Source: Streptomyces sp. YIM 130001 (GTDB lineage: Bacteria; Actinomycetota; Actinomycetes; Streptomycetales; Streptomycetaceae). From it: a stretch of 64,000 nucleotides of DNA. A program made the translations under genes and the position numbers. The notes beneath the pieces were generated by a model. That model worked only from the letters and a program-made list of their open reading frames with translations, had not been told where the DNA came from and did not search any database. Where the stretch lies: NCBI RefSeq assembly GCF_003574445.1, contig NZ_KZ984562.1, positions 21,013 to 85,012 on the forward strand. The letters are read 5' to 3'. Positions 17,058 to 25,698 of the stretch are shown in pieces. Position 1 is the stretch's first letter, and each line of letters starts with the position of its first letter.

Positions 17058-17399
17058 GGCGTCAACTCACCAACTCGGAACGCACTGACCGAATCACCCC
17101 ATGCTCCAGAGCCTTCGTCCCGTCCGCCGTCGCTCGGCTCCGGCCGGGTCGATGGTGGGCGGGATGGAAGGGGACGGAAGCTCCCCACGCACCGCGTGTT
17201 GTTCCACCTGCCGCAACAAGCAGGAGAGTGGTCCGGGCCCACGGAGTCGCCGTCATGGCCGCGGCGCGTTGGTGGCGAGTCCCGGGGTGACGAGATCCGC
17301 AGCGTCGGCGGTGCCCATCAGGCGCCGGCCCGAGCGGGCGAGCGGGCGCGGGTGGGGCGGCCACCCCCAGCCGCCCCGTGGCCAAGGCCGAGTATCTCT

Positions 17400-18146
17400 G
17401 CCTCTGACTCGCAGAAATCTATGTCGGCTGGAGTAGACATTCGGGTGGTGGCGTGGTTATGGTTTCTCTCGTAACGCAGAGAGACAGTGAGGCCTGGCAG
17501 AGACGAACTGCCGGCAGCAGGATCCGCAGTTGCAGTGCGCAGGACGGTGCGGTGGTGGAGTTTCGAAGCCAGGGCTGTTGCAGGACGGCGACGGGACTGA
17601 CGACCGGACCGGGTGGCCCGCAGTGATCAGGGGCCGCCACGAGCAGTACCGCGCTTCATCCATGGTGCTATCCGCGGGTGTAGCGCACCGCAGTGCAGTC
17701 AGTGAGTAGTTCCTCGGCGAAGGCGCCGGCTGCGGGCGCGCGTACCGGGAAGTTCGGCAGTGGGGTTCCAAGCCAGAGCAGACGCAGGACGGGCAACGGG
17801 GCTGGCTGTCGAAGAGTGGCGCTGTCGCAGGCCACAGAGCAGAAGGAAAGCAGTACCAACAGCAGTAGATAAGTGCGTTGAACCCAGAGGGAAGAAACGG
17901 AGGAGCCAGGCGCCATCAGGATCGCCCGGACGGAAGTCATGAGTCCGGGTACCGCAGGACATCGATAGTGAGGTGGTCTCCGGTCAAGAAACCGCGATCC
18001 CCGCAAACCCGACGCCTCCCAGGCCGGGTCAGCGGAAACAGAGAGCCGGCGCAGCACCAAGGCCGGCAGATGGTGTAGCAGTTCCTTCGGGGCCCGGGTG
18101 CCATACGGCACTCGGGCCCCTCAACGCGTTCCACAGAGAGGTGCAA
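17400..18146 (+). ncRNA. Long non-coding leader, possible structured RNA
   Basis: About 750 bp with no convincing coding potential but strong internal order, directly upstream of a MerR-type gene. A 23-bp module (AAGCCAG, then GCAGGACGG) occurs twice with a few mismatches, at 17566-17588 and 17770-17792, and GCAGGACGG occurs a third time at 17539. The 3' end holds a very strong hairpin 27 bp before the start codon. Base composition differs from third-position-GC coding DNA. The lead part 17058-17400 shows nothing I can assign. Boundaries are guesses; it may be a long 5' UTR or a separate RNA. Confidence 0.4.
18089..18120 (+). terminator. Strong hairpin, candidate attenuator of MerR gene
   Basis: A 14-bp stem (GGGGCCCGGGTGCC with GGCACTCGGGCCCC, one G-T pair) closes a 4-base loop. 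No U-run follows. It ends 26 bp before the ATG at 18147, too close to belong to an upstream gene, so it is well placed for attenuation of the MerR gene. Confidence 0.55.
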
Positions 18147-18485
18147 ATGACAGCAGATGACACGTTCGGCCGTCTCGACGACGACGATTACCCCGCTTAC
18201 ACGATGGGCCGCGCCGCCGAAATGCTCGGCACCACGCAGGGCTTTCTCCGCGCCATCGGAGAGGCCCGCCTCATCACCCCGCTGCGTTCCGAAGGCGGCC
18301 ACCGCCGCTACTCCCGCTACCAGCTACGCATCGCCGCCCGCGCCCGCGAGCTCGTCGACCAGGGCACCGCCATCGAAGCGGCCTGCCGCATCGTCGTCCT
18401 GGAAGACCAGCTCGAAGAAGCCCAACGCATCAACGCCGAATACCGCAACGCCGCCGAATCGCAGAACCCGCCAACCGCGGGCTGA
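18147..18485 (+). CDS. MerR-type helix-turn-helix regulator
   Basis: 112 residues. The DNA-binding part (YTMGRAAEMLGTTQGFLRAI, then GEARLITPLRSEGGHRRYS) is a MerR winged helix, followed by a helix LVDQGTAIEAACRIVVLEDQ and a coiled C-terminal segment. It lacks a ligand-binding domain, as in the small BldC-like and related actinobacterial proteins. The AGAGGTG ribosome site lies just before ATG 18147. The long structured leader and hairpin upstream suggest control after transcription initiation. Confidence 0.85.
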   Translation: MTADDTFGRLDDDDYPAYTMGRAAEMLGTTQGFLRAIGEARLITPLRSEGGHRRYSRYQLRIAARARELVDQGTAIEAACRIVVLEDQLEEAQRINAEYRNAAESQNPPTAG

Positions 18486-18716
18486 GGCGGAGCGTGCCCA
18501 CCGCATACCGCACCCGGGCGCCCTGCACCGAGGCCAGCGCCCTGCCTGAAGCGTCCCCCGGCTCGGCACGTACAGCCGCCCCCGGGCGGGCTCTGCTGGT
18601 CGGAGTCGGCGCTGCTGGCGAACCCGGACGCCAGTGCCGGCCTTTCGGTGAAGGGGCGGTCGGCTCTGCAGGCCGTGGCCGCCGGCGACTCCACCCAGCT
18701 GGAGGCCAAGGGTGTC

Positions 18717-19001
18717 GTGAGCGCGCTCTGGAAACTGATCAAGAAGGCGAGACAGTCATCGGGCGGCTTCCTCCTTGTGACCGTCATCGGATTTCTCTTC
18801 CTTCTCGTGGGCGGCGCCCGAGGCGACGCCGGTGTCGTGAGCATCGGCCGGATCCTGCACTGGACGGGTGGGGCCGGAGCGGTCATCACGATCGCGATGA
18901 CCCGCACGCTCCTACGGGGATGGCGTTCCGGGTTCGACTGGATCCTCTTGGCACCCCTGGCCGTCCTGACCCTCTTCGGGTGGCTGAACGGTGACCTCTG
19001 A
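18717..19001 (+). CDS. Small membrane protein, possibly N-terminally truncated
   Basis: 94 residues from GTG 18717, which has GGAGG about 11 nt upstream. Three hydrophobic segments (FLLVTVIGFLFLLVGG, HWTGGAGAVITIAM and WILLAPLAVLTLFGWL). The frame is open further upstream and its translation (ESALLANPDASAGLSV..RSALQAVAAGD) looks protein-like, so the gene may start at GTG 18648 or be the tail of a shortened larger gene. It overlaps the DUF418 gene by 11 bp, so the two are probably co-translated. No family recognised. Confidence 0.55.
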   Translation: MSALWKLIKKARQSSGGFLLVTVIGFLFLLVGGARGDAGVVSIGRILHWTGGAGAVITIAMTRTLLRGWRSGFDWILLAPLAVLTLFGWLNGDL

Positions 19002-20238
19002 CGCAGGGGCCGCCCGCGCGATACCGGCCGGCGCCGCGCACCGGAGCGAGGACCTGCCCGACGCCCGCCGCATCGCCGAGATCGACGCGCTGCGCGGCTT
19101 CGCGCTGCTCGGCATCCTGCTCGTGAACGCCCTGATGATGGCCGGACCGTACGGCCTCGGCGGTGAGTTGGGGACGAGCGCCCTGGACCGCGCGGTCCAG
19201 TGGCTGGTGACGGCGCTGGTGACGAGCAAGTTCTACGTGCTGTTCGCCTTCCTCTTCGGCTGCAGCTTCACCCTGCAGCAGCGGTCCGCCGAGCGCGCCG
19301 GGGTGCGCTTCGGGCCGAGACGGCTGCGCCGCTCGGCCGGAATGCTGATCCTGGGGTTCACGCACGCGGTCCTGCTGTATCCCGGCGACATCCTCATGGC
19401 GTACGCGCTGCTCGGACTCGTGCTGTTCGCCGGGCGCAAGGCCGGCCGCGGTGCGGTGAGGACGGCCTGGTGGTGGTTCGGTTTGGCCGGCGCCGTACTG
19501 CTGCTGATCGGCACCGCACTCGCCCTTCTTCCACAGGAAGCCGCCCGCTTCAGCACCGAGCTGAGCGCGGAGGCAGCCCAGCTGACGGACGGCTACCGCG
19601 GGGACGCCGCGTCGGTGGTGGCGACCAATGCCGGGCAGCTCGACGAGGTGCTGTTCGGCGTGGTGCAGACCGCCGGCCATGTCGTCCCCGCGTTCCTGCT
19701 CGGCATGGTGGCGGCCCGCCACGGCCGGCCGGCTCTCTCCGGCGTGATGCGGCGGAGGCTGCACCGCACGCTGCGGCTGGGCCTCGCCGCCGGCCTCCCC
19801 GGAGGAGCGTTCATGGCGCTGGCGATGACCGGGCCCCTCGGACCCCGCTGGGAGATCCTCGGCACGGCGGTGGGAACGGTCACCGCCCCCGCGCTGACCG
19901 CCGCGTACACGAGCGCGATGCTGCTGTGGCTGGGACGCCCGTCCAGCCGGCGAGTGTGGCCGCTCCTGGCTGCCGCCGGACGGATGTCCCTGACGAACTA
20001 CCTCCTCCAGTCCCTCGTGCTGGCCCTCGTCTTCACCGGCTACGGCCTCGCCCTGTACGGACGCCTGGGCGCAGCCACCGTGACCGTCGGAGCCCTCTTG
20101 CTGTACACCGGCCAACTCCTGCTCAGCCACCGCGCGTTGCGCCGGTTCCGCTACGGCCCCGCGGAGTGGCTGCTACGAGCCGTCACCCACGGCAGACGGC
20201 CGGCGAAAACCGGACGGCCACGTCTCCCCCGACGATGA
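18991..20238 (+). CDS. DUF418 family membrane protein
   Basis: 415-residue polytopic membrane protein. The conserved family start RIAEIDALRGFALLGILLVN appears at residues 27-46, FLFGCSFTLQQR near 90, and the C-terminal DUF418 signature PLLAAAGRMSLTNYLLQS near 330, followed by GPAEWLLRAVTHG. About ten membrane helices. DUF418 proteins (YeiB-like) are distantly related to acyltransferase-3 membrane enzymes, and a transport or acylation role is inferred only. GTG start at 18991. Confidence 0.88.
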   Translation: MTSDAGAARAIPAGAAHRSEDLPDARRIAEIDALRGFALLGILLVNALMMAGPYGLGGELGTSALDRAVQWLVTALVTSKFYVLFAFLFGCSFTLQQRSAERAGVRFGPRRLRRSAGMLILGFTHAVLLYPGDILMAYALLGLVLFAGRKAGRGAVRTAWWWFGLAGAVLLLIGTALALLPQEAARFSTELSAEAAQLTDGYRGDAASVVATNAGQLDEVLFGVVQTAGHVVPAFLLGMVAARHGRPALSGVMRRRLHRTLRLGLAAGLPGGAFMALAMTGPLGPRWEILGTAVGTVTAPALTAAYTSAMLLWLGRPSSRRVWPLLAAAGRMSLTNYLLQSLVLALVFTGYGLALYGRLGAATVTVGALLLYTGQLLLSHRALRRFRYGPAEWLLRAVTHGRRPAKTGRPRLPRR

Positions 20239-20490
20239 TCCGCCCGCCACCGCGCCCCTCGCCCCCGCCACCCTCGACGATCGAGCCCTGGCCTTCGCTC
20301 GCGGCTGTACGTCGTACTGGTCACGCAACCCGCCCCCACAACGAGACCTGCCACCGCGTACACGCAGACCACCCCGGAACGCCCGTGACGGAGGAGATCT
20401 ACCCCCAGACCGATCCGCCCCGTGACCATGGAGGCATCGCCAGCCAGCACCCGAAGCGGCAGGCACGCAGATAGACACGCACACAGAAAC
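20239..20490. other. Spacer without recognised gene
   Basis: Between the DUF418 stop and the terminator of the tRNA there is no convincing gene on either strand. The sequence is Pro/Arg-coding in chance frames. Confidence 0.5.
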
Positions 20491-20528
20491 AGGTGAGGCG
20501 CCTACCAAGCCTGGTAGGCGCCTCACCT
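20491..20528 (-). terminator. Bidirectional terminator next to tRNA-Pro
   Basis: A perfect 17-bp inverted repeat (AGGTGAGGCGCCTACCA and its complement) around a 4-base loop. It starts 12 bp beyond the 3' end of the minus-strand tRNA and can also end the DUF418 transcript from the other side. Confidence 0.85.
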
Positions 20529-20540
20529 GCTATTTCACTG

Positions 20541-20614
20541 TCGGGGTGGCGGGATTTGAACCCACGACCTCTTCGTCCCGAACGAAGCGCGCTGCCAAGC
20601 TGCGCTACACCCCG
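20541..20614 (-). tRNA. tRNA-Pro (anticodon CGG)
   Basis: 74 nt on the minus strand. The acceptor stem CGGGGTG pairs with CACCCCG, followed by discriminator A. The anticodon stem CTTCG/CGAAG encloses loop TTCGGGA with anticodon CGG, and the T-loop GTTCAAATC is standard. CCA is not encoded. No integrase or repeated tRNA end is visible, so it is not presently occupied by an integrated element within the window. Confidence 0.95.
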
Positions 20615-20719
20615 ATGTCCGCCTGCGCGGGGGATCCCGTCGCAGCGACATCGATTACTTTAGCGGACCGGGGGCCGGAGGCGAAATCCGGTTTCTGGCG
20701 GCCTCCGGGCCGCCCCGGT

Positions 20720-21658
20720 TCAGGCGTCCCGCTCGACCAGGGTCAGGAGCGTCGCCTCCGGCGGGCAGGCGAAGCGGACCGGGGTGTAGCGGTTGGTGCC
20801 GCAGCCGGCCGAGACGTGCAGGTACGAGGTGCGGCCCTCGGCCGTGTGCGTGGACAGGCCCCGTGCGCGCTCGGTGTCGATGTCGCAGTTGGTGACGAGT
20901 GCGCCGTACAGCGGGATCCGGAGCTGGCCACCGTGGGTGTGCCCGGCGAGGACCAGCGGATAGCCGTCCGCCGTGAAGGCGTCGAGGCTGCGCAGGTAAG
21001 GGGCGTGCACGAGGCCGATCGAGAAGTCGGCGCCGGACTCGGGGCCGCCGGCCACGCGCGCGTAGCGGTCGCGCTTGATGTGCGGGTCGTCGAGGCCGGT
21101 GAGGCCGATCTCGTAACCGTCGATCTTGAGGGAGCCCCGGCCGTTGCTCAGGCCGACCCAGCCCGCCGCGTCGAAGCCGTCGCGGATCTCCTCCCAGGGG
21201 TTGTGGAGCGCGCCGACGACCGGAGCGTTGCCGTTCAGGCCGTGCCGGCCCTGCGCCTTCTCGAGGAGGTAACGGGCGGGGTTGCGGAGCTTCGGGCCGT
21301 AGTAGTCGTTCGAGCCGAAGACGTACGTGCCCGGATACTCGAGGAGCGGGCCGAGGGCGTCGAGGACCTCGGGCACGCCCTCGGGATCCGAGAGGTTGTC
21401 GCCGGTGTTGACGACGAAGTCGGGGCGCAGGGCGGCGAGCGAGCGCAGCCAGCGCTGCTTCTTGCGCTGGCCGCTGACCATGTGGATGTCCGAGACCTGA
21501 AGGACCCTCAACGGCCGCATGCCGCGCGGCAGTACGGGAACGGTGACGCGTCGCAGGCGGAACGAGCGCACCTCGATCCCCGCCGAGTACGCCACCGCGG
21601 CTGCCGCGGTGGCCGTGATTCCCAGGGGTACTCCGTATCGCGCACGCATGCGCCCCAT
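20720..21658 (-). CDS. Metallophosphoesterase, membrane-anchored
   Basis: About 312 residues of the YkuE-like calcineurin phosphoesterase family. An N-terminal hydrophobic segment (GVPLGITATAAAAVAY) anchors it. Metal-binding motifs appear in order: SDIH (about residue 60), NTGDN, GSNDYYGP and AGHTHGGQ. Known members act on phosphodiesters or phospholipid-type substrates, and the substrate here is unknown. The start is ATG 21658 or 21649. Divergent from the YqeY-like gene. Confidence 0.88.
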   Translation of the reverse strand: MGRMRARYGVPLGITATAAAAVAYSAGIEVRSFRLRRVTVPVLPRGMRPLRVLQVSDIHMVSGQRKKQRWLRSLAALRPDFVVNTGDNLSDPEGVPEVLDALGPLLEYPGTYVFGSNDYYGPKLRNPARYLLEKAQGRHGLNGNAPVVGALHNPWEEIRDGFDAAGWVGLSNGRGSLKIDGYEIGLTGLDDPHIKRDRYARVAGGPESGADFSIGLVHAPYLRSLDAFTADGYPLVLAGHTHGGQLRIPLYGALVTNCDIDTERARGLSTHTAEGRTSYLHVSAGCGTNRYTPVRFACPPEATLLTLVERDA

Positions 21659-21742
21659 CGTCGCAGACCCCGGTGCGCCGAGAAATCGGCGGCGTGCGAA
21701 ATCGGCGGGCGCCCGCCGGTGGGCACCTGCGACACTGCAGGT

Positions 21743-22207
21743 ATGACCACGCTCAAGGCCCAGCTGCAGGAAGACCTGACCGCGGCGATCAGGGAGCGCG
21801 ACGAGCTGCGCTCCTCGACGCTCCGGCTGACCCTTTCGGCGATCACCAAGGAGGAGGTCTCGGGCACCTCCGCGCGCGAGCTCTCCGACGACGAGGTGCT
21901 CAAGGTGATCACGAAGGAGGCGAAGAAGCGCCGCGAGGCGGCCGACGCGTTCGCCTCCGGCGGCCGTGCCGAGCAGGCCGAGCGGGAGAAGGCCGAGGGC
22001 GAGATCCTCGCCGTCTACCTGCCGAAGCAGCTGAGTGACGACGAACTGCAGGCGATCGTGGCCCAGGCCGTCGCGGAGGCCAAGGCCGCGGGTGCCGAGG
22101 GCCCCCGCGCGATGGGCCAGGTCATGAAGATCGTGAACTCGAAGGTGGCCGGCCAGGCCGAGGGCGGCCGCGTCGCCGCCGCGGTGAAGCAGCAGCTGGC
22201 CGGCTGA
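21743..22207 (+). CDS. GatB/YqeY domain-containing protein
   Basis: 154 residues matching the full YqeY family: MTTLKAQLQEDLTAAIRERD, then LRLTLSAITKEEV and AEGEILAVYLPKQLSDDEL, ending in the GatB-tail-like domain (GQVMKIVNSKVAGQAEGGRV). This domain resembles the tRNA-binding tail of amidotransferase GatB, but the biological role of stand-alone members is not established. Start ATG 21743. It is followed by a strong terminator shared with the convergent penicillin-binding protein gene. Confidence 0.92.
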   Translation: MTTLKAQLQEDLTAAIRERDELRSSTLRLTLSAITKEEVSGTSARELSDDEVLKVITKEAKKRREAADAFASGGRAEQAEREKAEGEILAVYLPKQLSDDELQAIVAQAVAEAKAAGAEGPRAMGQVMKIVNSKVAGQAEGGRVAAAVKQQLAG

Positions 22208-22273
22208 GCCGACGCCCGGCGGGCTCAACCGGCAGGCCCCAGACGTACGGCCGTACCTCCAAGTCCCGGACAC

Positions 22274-22316
22274 AAGGGTGCTCCCCGACGGAACCATCCC
22301 GTCAGGGAGCACCCTT
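22274..22316. terminator. Bidirectional terminator
   Basis: An inverted repeat AAGGGTGCTCCC-GACGG around the loop AACCAT, with T and A runs at the ends on the two strands, between the convergent YqeY and penicillin-binding protein genes. Confidence 0.85.
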
Positions 22317-22354
22317 ACGCACGTCACCTCACCCGGCGGCGGCCGTCCGTCCTG

Positions 22355-24616
22355 TCACCGAGGCTGCGGCCACCCGCCCCCACCGTCGTCGCCGCCGTTC
22401 CCGCCGCCGCCGATCACGTCCGGCGGAAGGGAGATGTCCGGCCACGGTTTGTCGTTGCCGCCTCCGCCGCCGGTGACGCCGCCCGGACGGCCGGGCTTGC
22501 CGTCGTCGGGCTTCTTGTCCTTGTCCTTGTCTTTGCCCTTGTCCTTGTCCTTGTCGTCCGGGATGTTGATCGTGTGGAAGCCCGGGGCGTCCTTGCCCTC
22601 CAGCGCGCCGCTCATCGCCTGCTTCCAGATCGGACCCGGGACCTCGCCACCGAAGACCTTGTCGAAGTAACGGTCACCGATGGTGATGTCGGACATCTGG
22701 CGCTTGTGGGACGGGTCGCCGACCCAGACCGCACCGGACAGGTTCGGCGTGTACCCGACGAACCAAGCCGCGTACCGGAAGTCGGTCGTACCCGTCTTGC
22801 CCGCGCTCGGCCGTGCGTCCCCGAGACCGGCCTGCTGGCCCGTACCGTCCTCGACCACGCCCTTGAGCAGGGTGTTGATCGTGTCGGCGGTCTTCTCGGA
22901 CATCGCCCGCCGGCAGGTCGACTTCGGAACGTCGAGCGCCTTCCCGTCCGGGCCCGTGATCCCCTCGATCGCGATCGGGGAGCAGTACGTGCCGCGGCTC
23001 GCGAACGTCGCGTACGCCGATGCCATCGTCAGCGGCGACATCTCCTGGGTGCCGAGCGCGATCGACGGCGCCTGCGCCAACTGCCCGCCGTCGGCGCGGT
23101 GCACGCCCATCTTCTTGGCCATGTCCGTGACCGGGCAGATGCCGATGTCGCTGATCAGCTGCACGTAGTAGGTGTTGACCGACTTCGCGGTCGCTTCCTT
23201 CATGCCGTACGGGCCGACCTCGGTCTCGTTCTCGTTCTCCAGCTTCTCGCCCTGGGTGTTGACCCAGTCGCCCTTGCACGTCGGTACGGGGCTCGGGTAC
23301 TCCATCTGGTAGGGCGCGCTGTACTTCTGCGTCGGCGACTTGCCCTGCTCTATGGCGGCCGCGGCGACGATCGGCTTGAACGTCGAACCGGGCTGGTAGC
23401 CGGCGCCGCCGCTCATCCGGCTGTCGGCGGAGAGGTTCATCGTCGTCTCGTTGTCCTTGGCGTCCGAGCCGTACGGCCTGGACTGGCCCATGCCGCGGAT
23501 CTTGCCCGTGCCGGGTTCGACGATGGAGACGGCGGTGGCCACGTCGTCGCTCTGCTTGACGTTGCCCTCTATCGACGCCTGGACGCTGTCCTGTGCCTGT
23601 GGGTCCAGGGTGGTGCGGATCTTCATACCGCCCTGCGCCCAGAGCTTGGCGCGTTCTTCGCGGGTCTCTCCGAACGACGGGTCGTTGTAGAAGACGTCCT
23701 TGACGTACTGGCAGAAGAAGCCGGCGCTGCGAGTGGCCGTGATGCAGCCGTTCTGCGGCTTGCTGACCTTCAGACGGATCTCGGCCTTCTTGGCCTCCTC
23801 GATCTCCTTGCGGGGGACGACTCCCGTCTCGCCCATGCGCTCGAGCACGACGTTCCGGCGCTTGGTGGCTTCCTGCGTGTCGTTGACCGGGTCGTAGCGG
23901 CTCGGCGACTGCACGATGCCGGCCAGCAGCGCGGCCTCCTCCAGCTTCAGGTCCTTCGCGGACTTGGAGAAGTAACGCTGGGCCGCGGCCTCGACGCCGT
24001 AGGCCTGCTGGCCGAAGAACGTGATGTTCAGGTAGTTCTCGAGGATCCGCTTCTTGCCCAGCTCCTCCTCGACCTGGATCGCGAACTTGAGCTCGCGGAC
24101 CTTACGGCCGAGCGTCTGCTGGGTGGCCTCGGCGACCTTCTCCGGGTCGTCACCGGCCTCCTCGACGAAGACGTTCTTGACGTACTGCTGGGTCAGGGTG
24201 GACGCGCCCTGCGAGACGCCGCCCGACTGCGCGTTCTGATTGACCGCGCGCAGGATGCCCTTGAGGTCGACGGCCCCGTGCTCGTAGAAGCGCGAGTCCT
24301 CGATCGCGACGATCGCCTTCTGCATGTACGGCGAGATGTCCTTGAGGTCCACGAGCGTGCGGTCGCGGGCGTAGACCGTGGCGAAGGTGTCGCCGTTCAC
24401 GTCCTGGATCGTGGTCCGCTGCATCAGCGGGGGCCGCTTCAGGTTCGCCGGGATCTCGTCGAACCCCTCGACGGAACCCTTGGAAGCGAGGCCGAGCACA
24501 CCCGCCGCGGGCAGAGCGATACCGGCCATGACCGCCCCGGCGAGGACGCTGACTCCGAGGAACTTGGCGGCCTGCTGCGTGGGTGACAGACCACCGCCCG
24601 AGCGCTTCTTTCCCAT
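22355..24616 (-). CDS. Bifunctional penicillin-binding protein (class A)
   Basis: 753 residues. N-terminal membrane anchor at residues 18-42. Glycosyltransferase family 51 domain with catalytic Glu in AIEDSRFYEHG and the second motif GASTLTQQYVKN and RKVRELK. Transpeptidase domain with active-site Ser in GSTFKPIV, SVN triad motif and KTG in AGKTGTTD. It polymerises glycan strands and crosslinks peptidoglycan outside the membrane. The C-terminus is a Lys/Asp repeat tail then a Gly/Pro-rich stretch typical of streptomycete members. Adjacent to wblA on the other strand, the same arrangement I know from S. coelicolor. Confidence 0.93.
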   Translation of the reverse strand: MGKKRSGGGLSPTQQAAKFLGVSVLAGAVMAGIALPAAGVLGLASKGSVEGFDEIPANLKRPPLMQRTTIQDVNGDTFATVYARDRTLVDLKDISPYMQKAIVAIEDSRFYEHGAVDLKGILRAVNQNAQSGGVSQGASTLTQQYVKNVFVEEAGDDPEKVAEATQQTLGRKVRELKFAIQVEEELGKKRILENYLNITFFGQQAYGVEAAAQRYFSKSAKDLKLEEAALLAGIVQSPSRYDPVNDTQEATKRRNVVLERMGETGVVPRKEIEEAKKAEIRLKVSKPQNGCITATRSAGFFCQYVKDVFYNDPSFGETREERAKLWAQGGMKIRTTLDPQAQDSVQASIEGNVKQSDDVATAVSIVEPGTGKIRGMGQSRPYGSDAKDNETTMNLSADSRMSGGAGYQPGSTFKPIVAAAAIEQGKSPTQKYSAPYQMEYPSPVPTCKGDWVNTQGEKLENENETEVGPYGMKEATAKSVNTYYVQLISDIGICPVTDMAKKMGVHRADGGQLAQAPSIALGTQEMSPLTMASAYATFASRGTYCSPIAIEGITGPDGKALDVPKSTCRRAMSEKTADTINTLLKGVVEDGTGQQAGLGDARPSAGKTGTTDFRYAAWFVGYTPNLSGAVWVGDPSHKRQMSDITIGDRYFDKVFGGEVPGPIWKQAMSGALEGKDAPGFHTINIPDDKDKDKGKDKDKDKKPDDGKPGRPGGVTGGGGGNDKPWPDISLPPDVIGGGGNGGDDGGGGWPQPR

Positions 24617-24649
24617 GGGGGCAGCCTACGTTCTGATTCGCCGGACAGG

Positions 24650-24679
24650 CGTATATGCCTTGGCCTAAGCTGCTCACAA
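24650..24679 (-). promoter_or_regulatory. Candidate promoter of the penicillin-binding protein gene
   Basis: On the minus strand TTGTGA (24679-24674) and TATACG (24655-24650), separated by 18 bp, resemble a housekeeping sigma promoter. Transcription would begin about 25-30 bp before the ATG at 24616. Confidence 0.55.
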
Positions 24680-24860
24680 CTGTCACAGCTGTGCGGTTCC
24701 ACATCAAGTCCTCGGCGTGCCCGAATCGTTGAGACGGGTCCGTGGGGTTTTGTTGCCACCGGATGACATGAAGGCGTGTCTGAATCCGCCCCATGCGTCA
24801 CCCGGTGTCCGCTGTGACTCAACTGAACTGTCCCGGTCTGTCGGTTTGATCACGCATGTC

Positions 24861-24888
24861 GGCAGGTCACTCCGTCGGGTGATCTGCC
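24861..24888. promoter_or_regulatory. Inverted repeat in the wblA leader region
   Basis: GGCAGGTCAC and GTGATCTGCC form a 10-bp inverted repeat with one G-T pair around an 8-base loop, 150 bp before wblA. It could be an operator or an mRNA hairpin. The whole 24617-25037 spacer is less GC-rich than coding DNA and has no gene that I can support, in keeping with a long regulated leader. Confidence 0.45.
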
Positions 24889-25037
24889 GCTTACCCATAG
24901 TCCGTTCGGGCCATTCGAGATTGGGCCCGAAGGGGGTGTTGCGCTGTCGAGACCTTCCGTAACGTCCTCAACTGGCGGCGGTGAATATGCCGCTGCCGCC
25001 GTGGGGGAGCCTCGATTCGGGAGAGGACGGCGCCGGC

Positions 25038-25412
25038 ATGGGCTGGGTTACCGACTGGAGTGCGCAGGCGGCCTGCCGCACTACCGATCCGGATGAACTG
25101 TTCGTACAAGGTGCAGCGCAGAACAGAGCCAAGGCGGTGTGCACCGGATGTCCGGTGCGTACCGAGTGCCTGGCCGATGCGCTGGACAATCGCGTCGAGT
25201 TCGGCGTGTGGGGGGGTATGACCGAGCGGGAGCGGCGCGCATTGCTGCGCAGGCGTCCGACGGTCACCTCCTGGCGCCGCCTGCTCGAGACGGCGCGCTC
25301 GGAGTACGAGCGCAGCACGGGCATCCTGCCCGTGGACGTCGATGTGGACGAGGTGGTCGACGATGTCGTCGACGACCCGGAGCGCTACGTGGACTACGCC
25401 GCGGTGGGGTAG
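25038..25412 (+). CDS. wblA: WhiB-like developmental regulator WblA
   Basis: 124-residue iron-sulfur transcription factor. Four cysteines are spaced as in WhiB proteins: one in QAACRTTD, then CTGC and TEC, with GVWGGM beta-turn and a basic C-terminal patch ERERRALLRRRP. The sequence and the neighbour genes match WblA, a global regulator that represses antibiotic synthesis and promotes sporulation in Streptomyces. ATG 25038 has GAGAGGA 10 nt upstream; an earlier ATG at 24981 would add 19 residues. The C-terminal acidic tail DVDVDEVVDDVVDD is typical. Confidence 0.93.
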   Translation: MGWVTDWSAQAACRTTDPDELFVQGAAQNRAKAVCTGCPVRTECLADALDNRVEFGVWGGMTERERRALLRRRPTVTSWRRLLETARSEYERSTGILPVDVDVDEVVDDVVDDPERYVDYAAVG

Positions 25413-25424
25413 CCCCCGCGCGCG

Positions 25425-25468
25425 GAGCCGGGCCGGGGTGAGCCGAAGGGCGGCCACGGGCCCGGCTC
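25425..25468 (+). terminator. Probable wblA terminator
   Basis: A 10-bp inverted repeat GAGCCGGGCC and GGCCCGGCTC with a long loop, 12 bp after the wblA stop. Confidence 0.55.
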
Positions 25469-25585
25469 GAGAGCGATGCGTGTCTCGGGACGGATGCCCG
25501 GCTGTGCCGGGTGAGTTCCGCGGCGTCCCTGCGGGGCCGGGGTTTCCCGGGTGACTCGCGGGGGCGATGCGTGGCGTCGTGCGCA

Positions 25586-25651
25586 GTCGATAGATACGTG
25601 CGGCGTTGAGATGCGTAGGTCGATAGATACGTGCGGCGTCGAGATGCGTAG
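25586..25651. repeat. 33-bp tandem repeat, two copies
   Basis: Two adjacent 33-bp units beginning GTCGATAGATACGTGCGGCG, at 25586 and 25619, differing by a single base. They lie downstream of wblA and before the 3' end of the ArsA-like gene, and are followed by a shorter diverged copy. The spacer 25413-25698 shows no gene. Confidence 0.85.
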
Positions 25652-25698
25652 GTCGTTGATGTGCGCAGGCCGATGCGCACGGGTCGGCGAGGCGTGTG

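Noticed and set aside
17668..18111. Minus-strand 147-codon frame with a hydrophobic stretch like a signal peptide.
   Set aside because: Poor third-position GC pattern, no ribosome site, and it runs through the strong hairpin in front of the MerR gene. It is more likely a non-coding region read in a chance frame.
20541..20614. Integrated element at the tRNA-Pro gene.
   Set aside because: No integrase, no excisionase and no repeated tRNA 3' end is seen within the flanking 3 kb.
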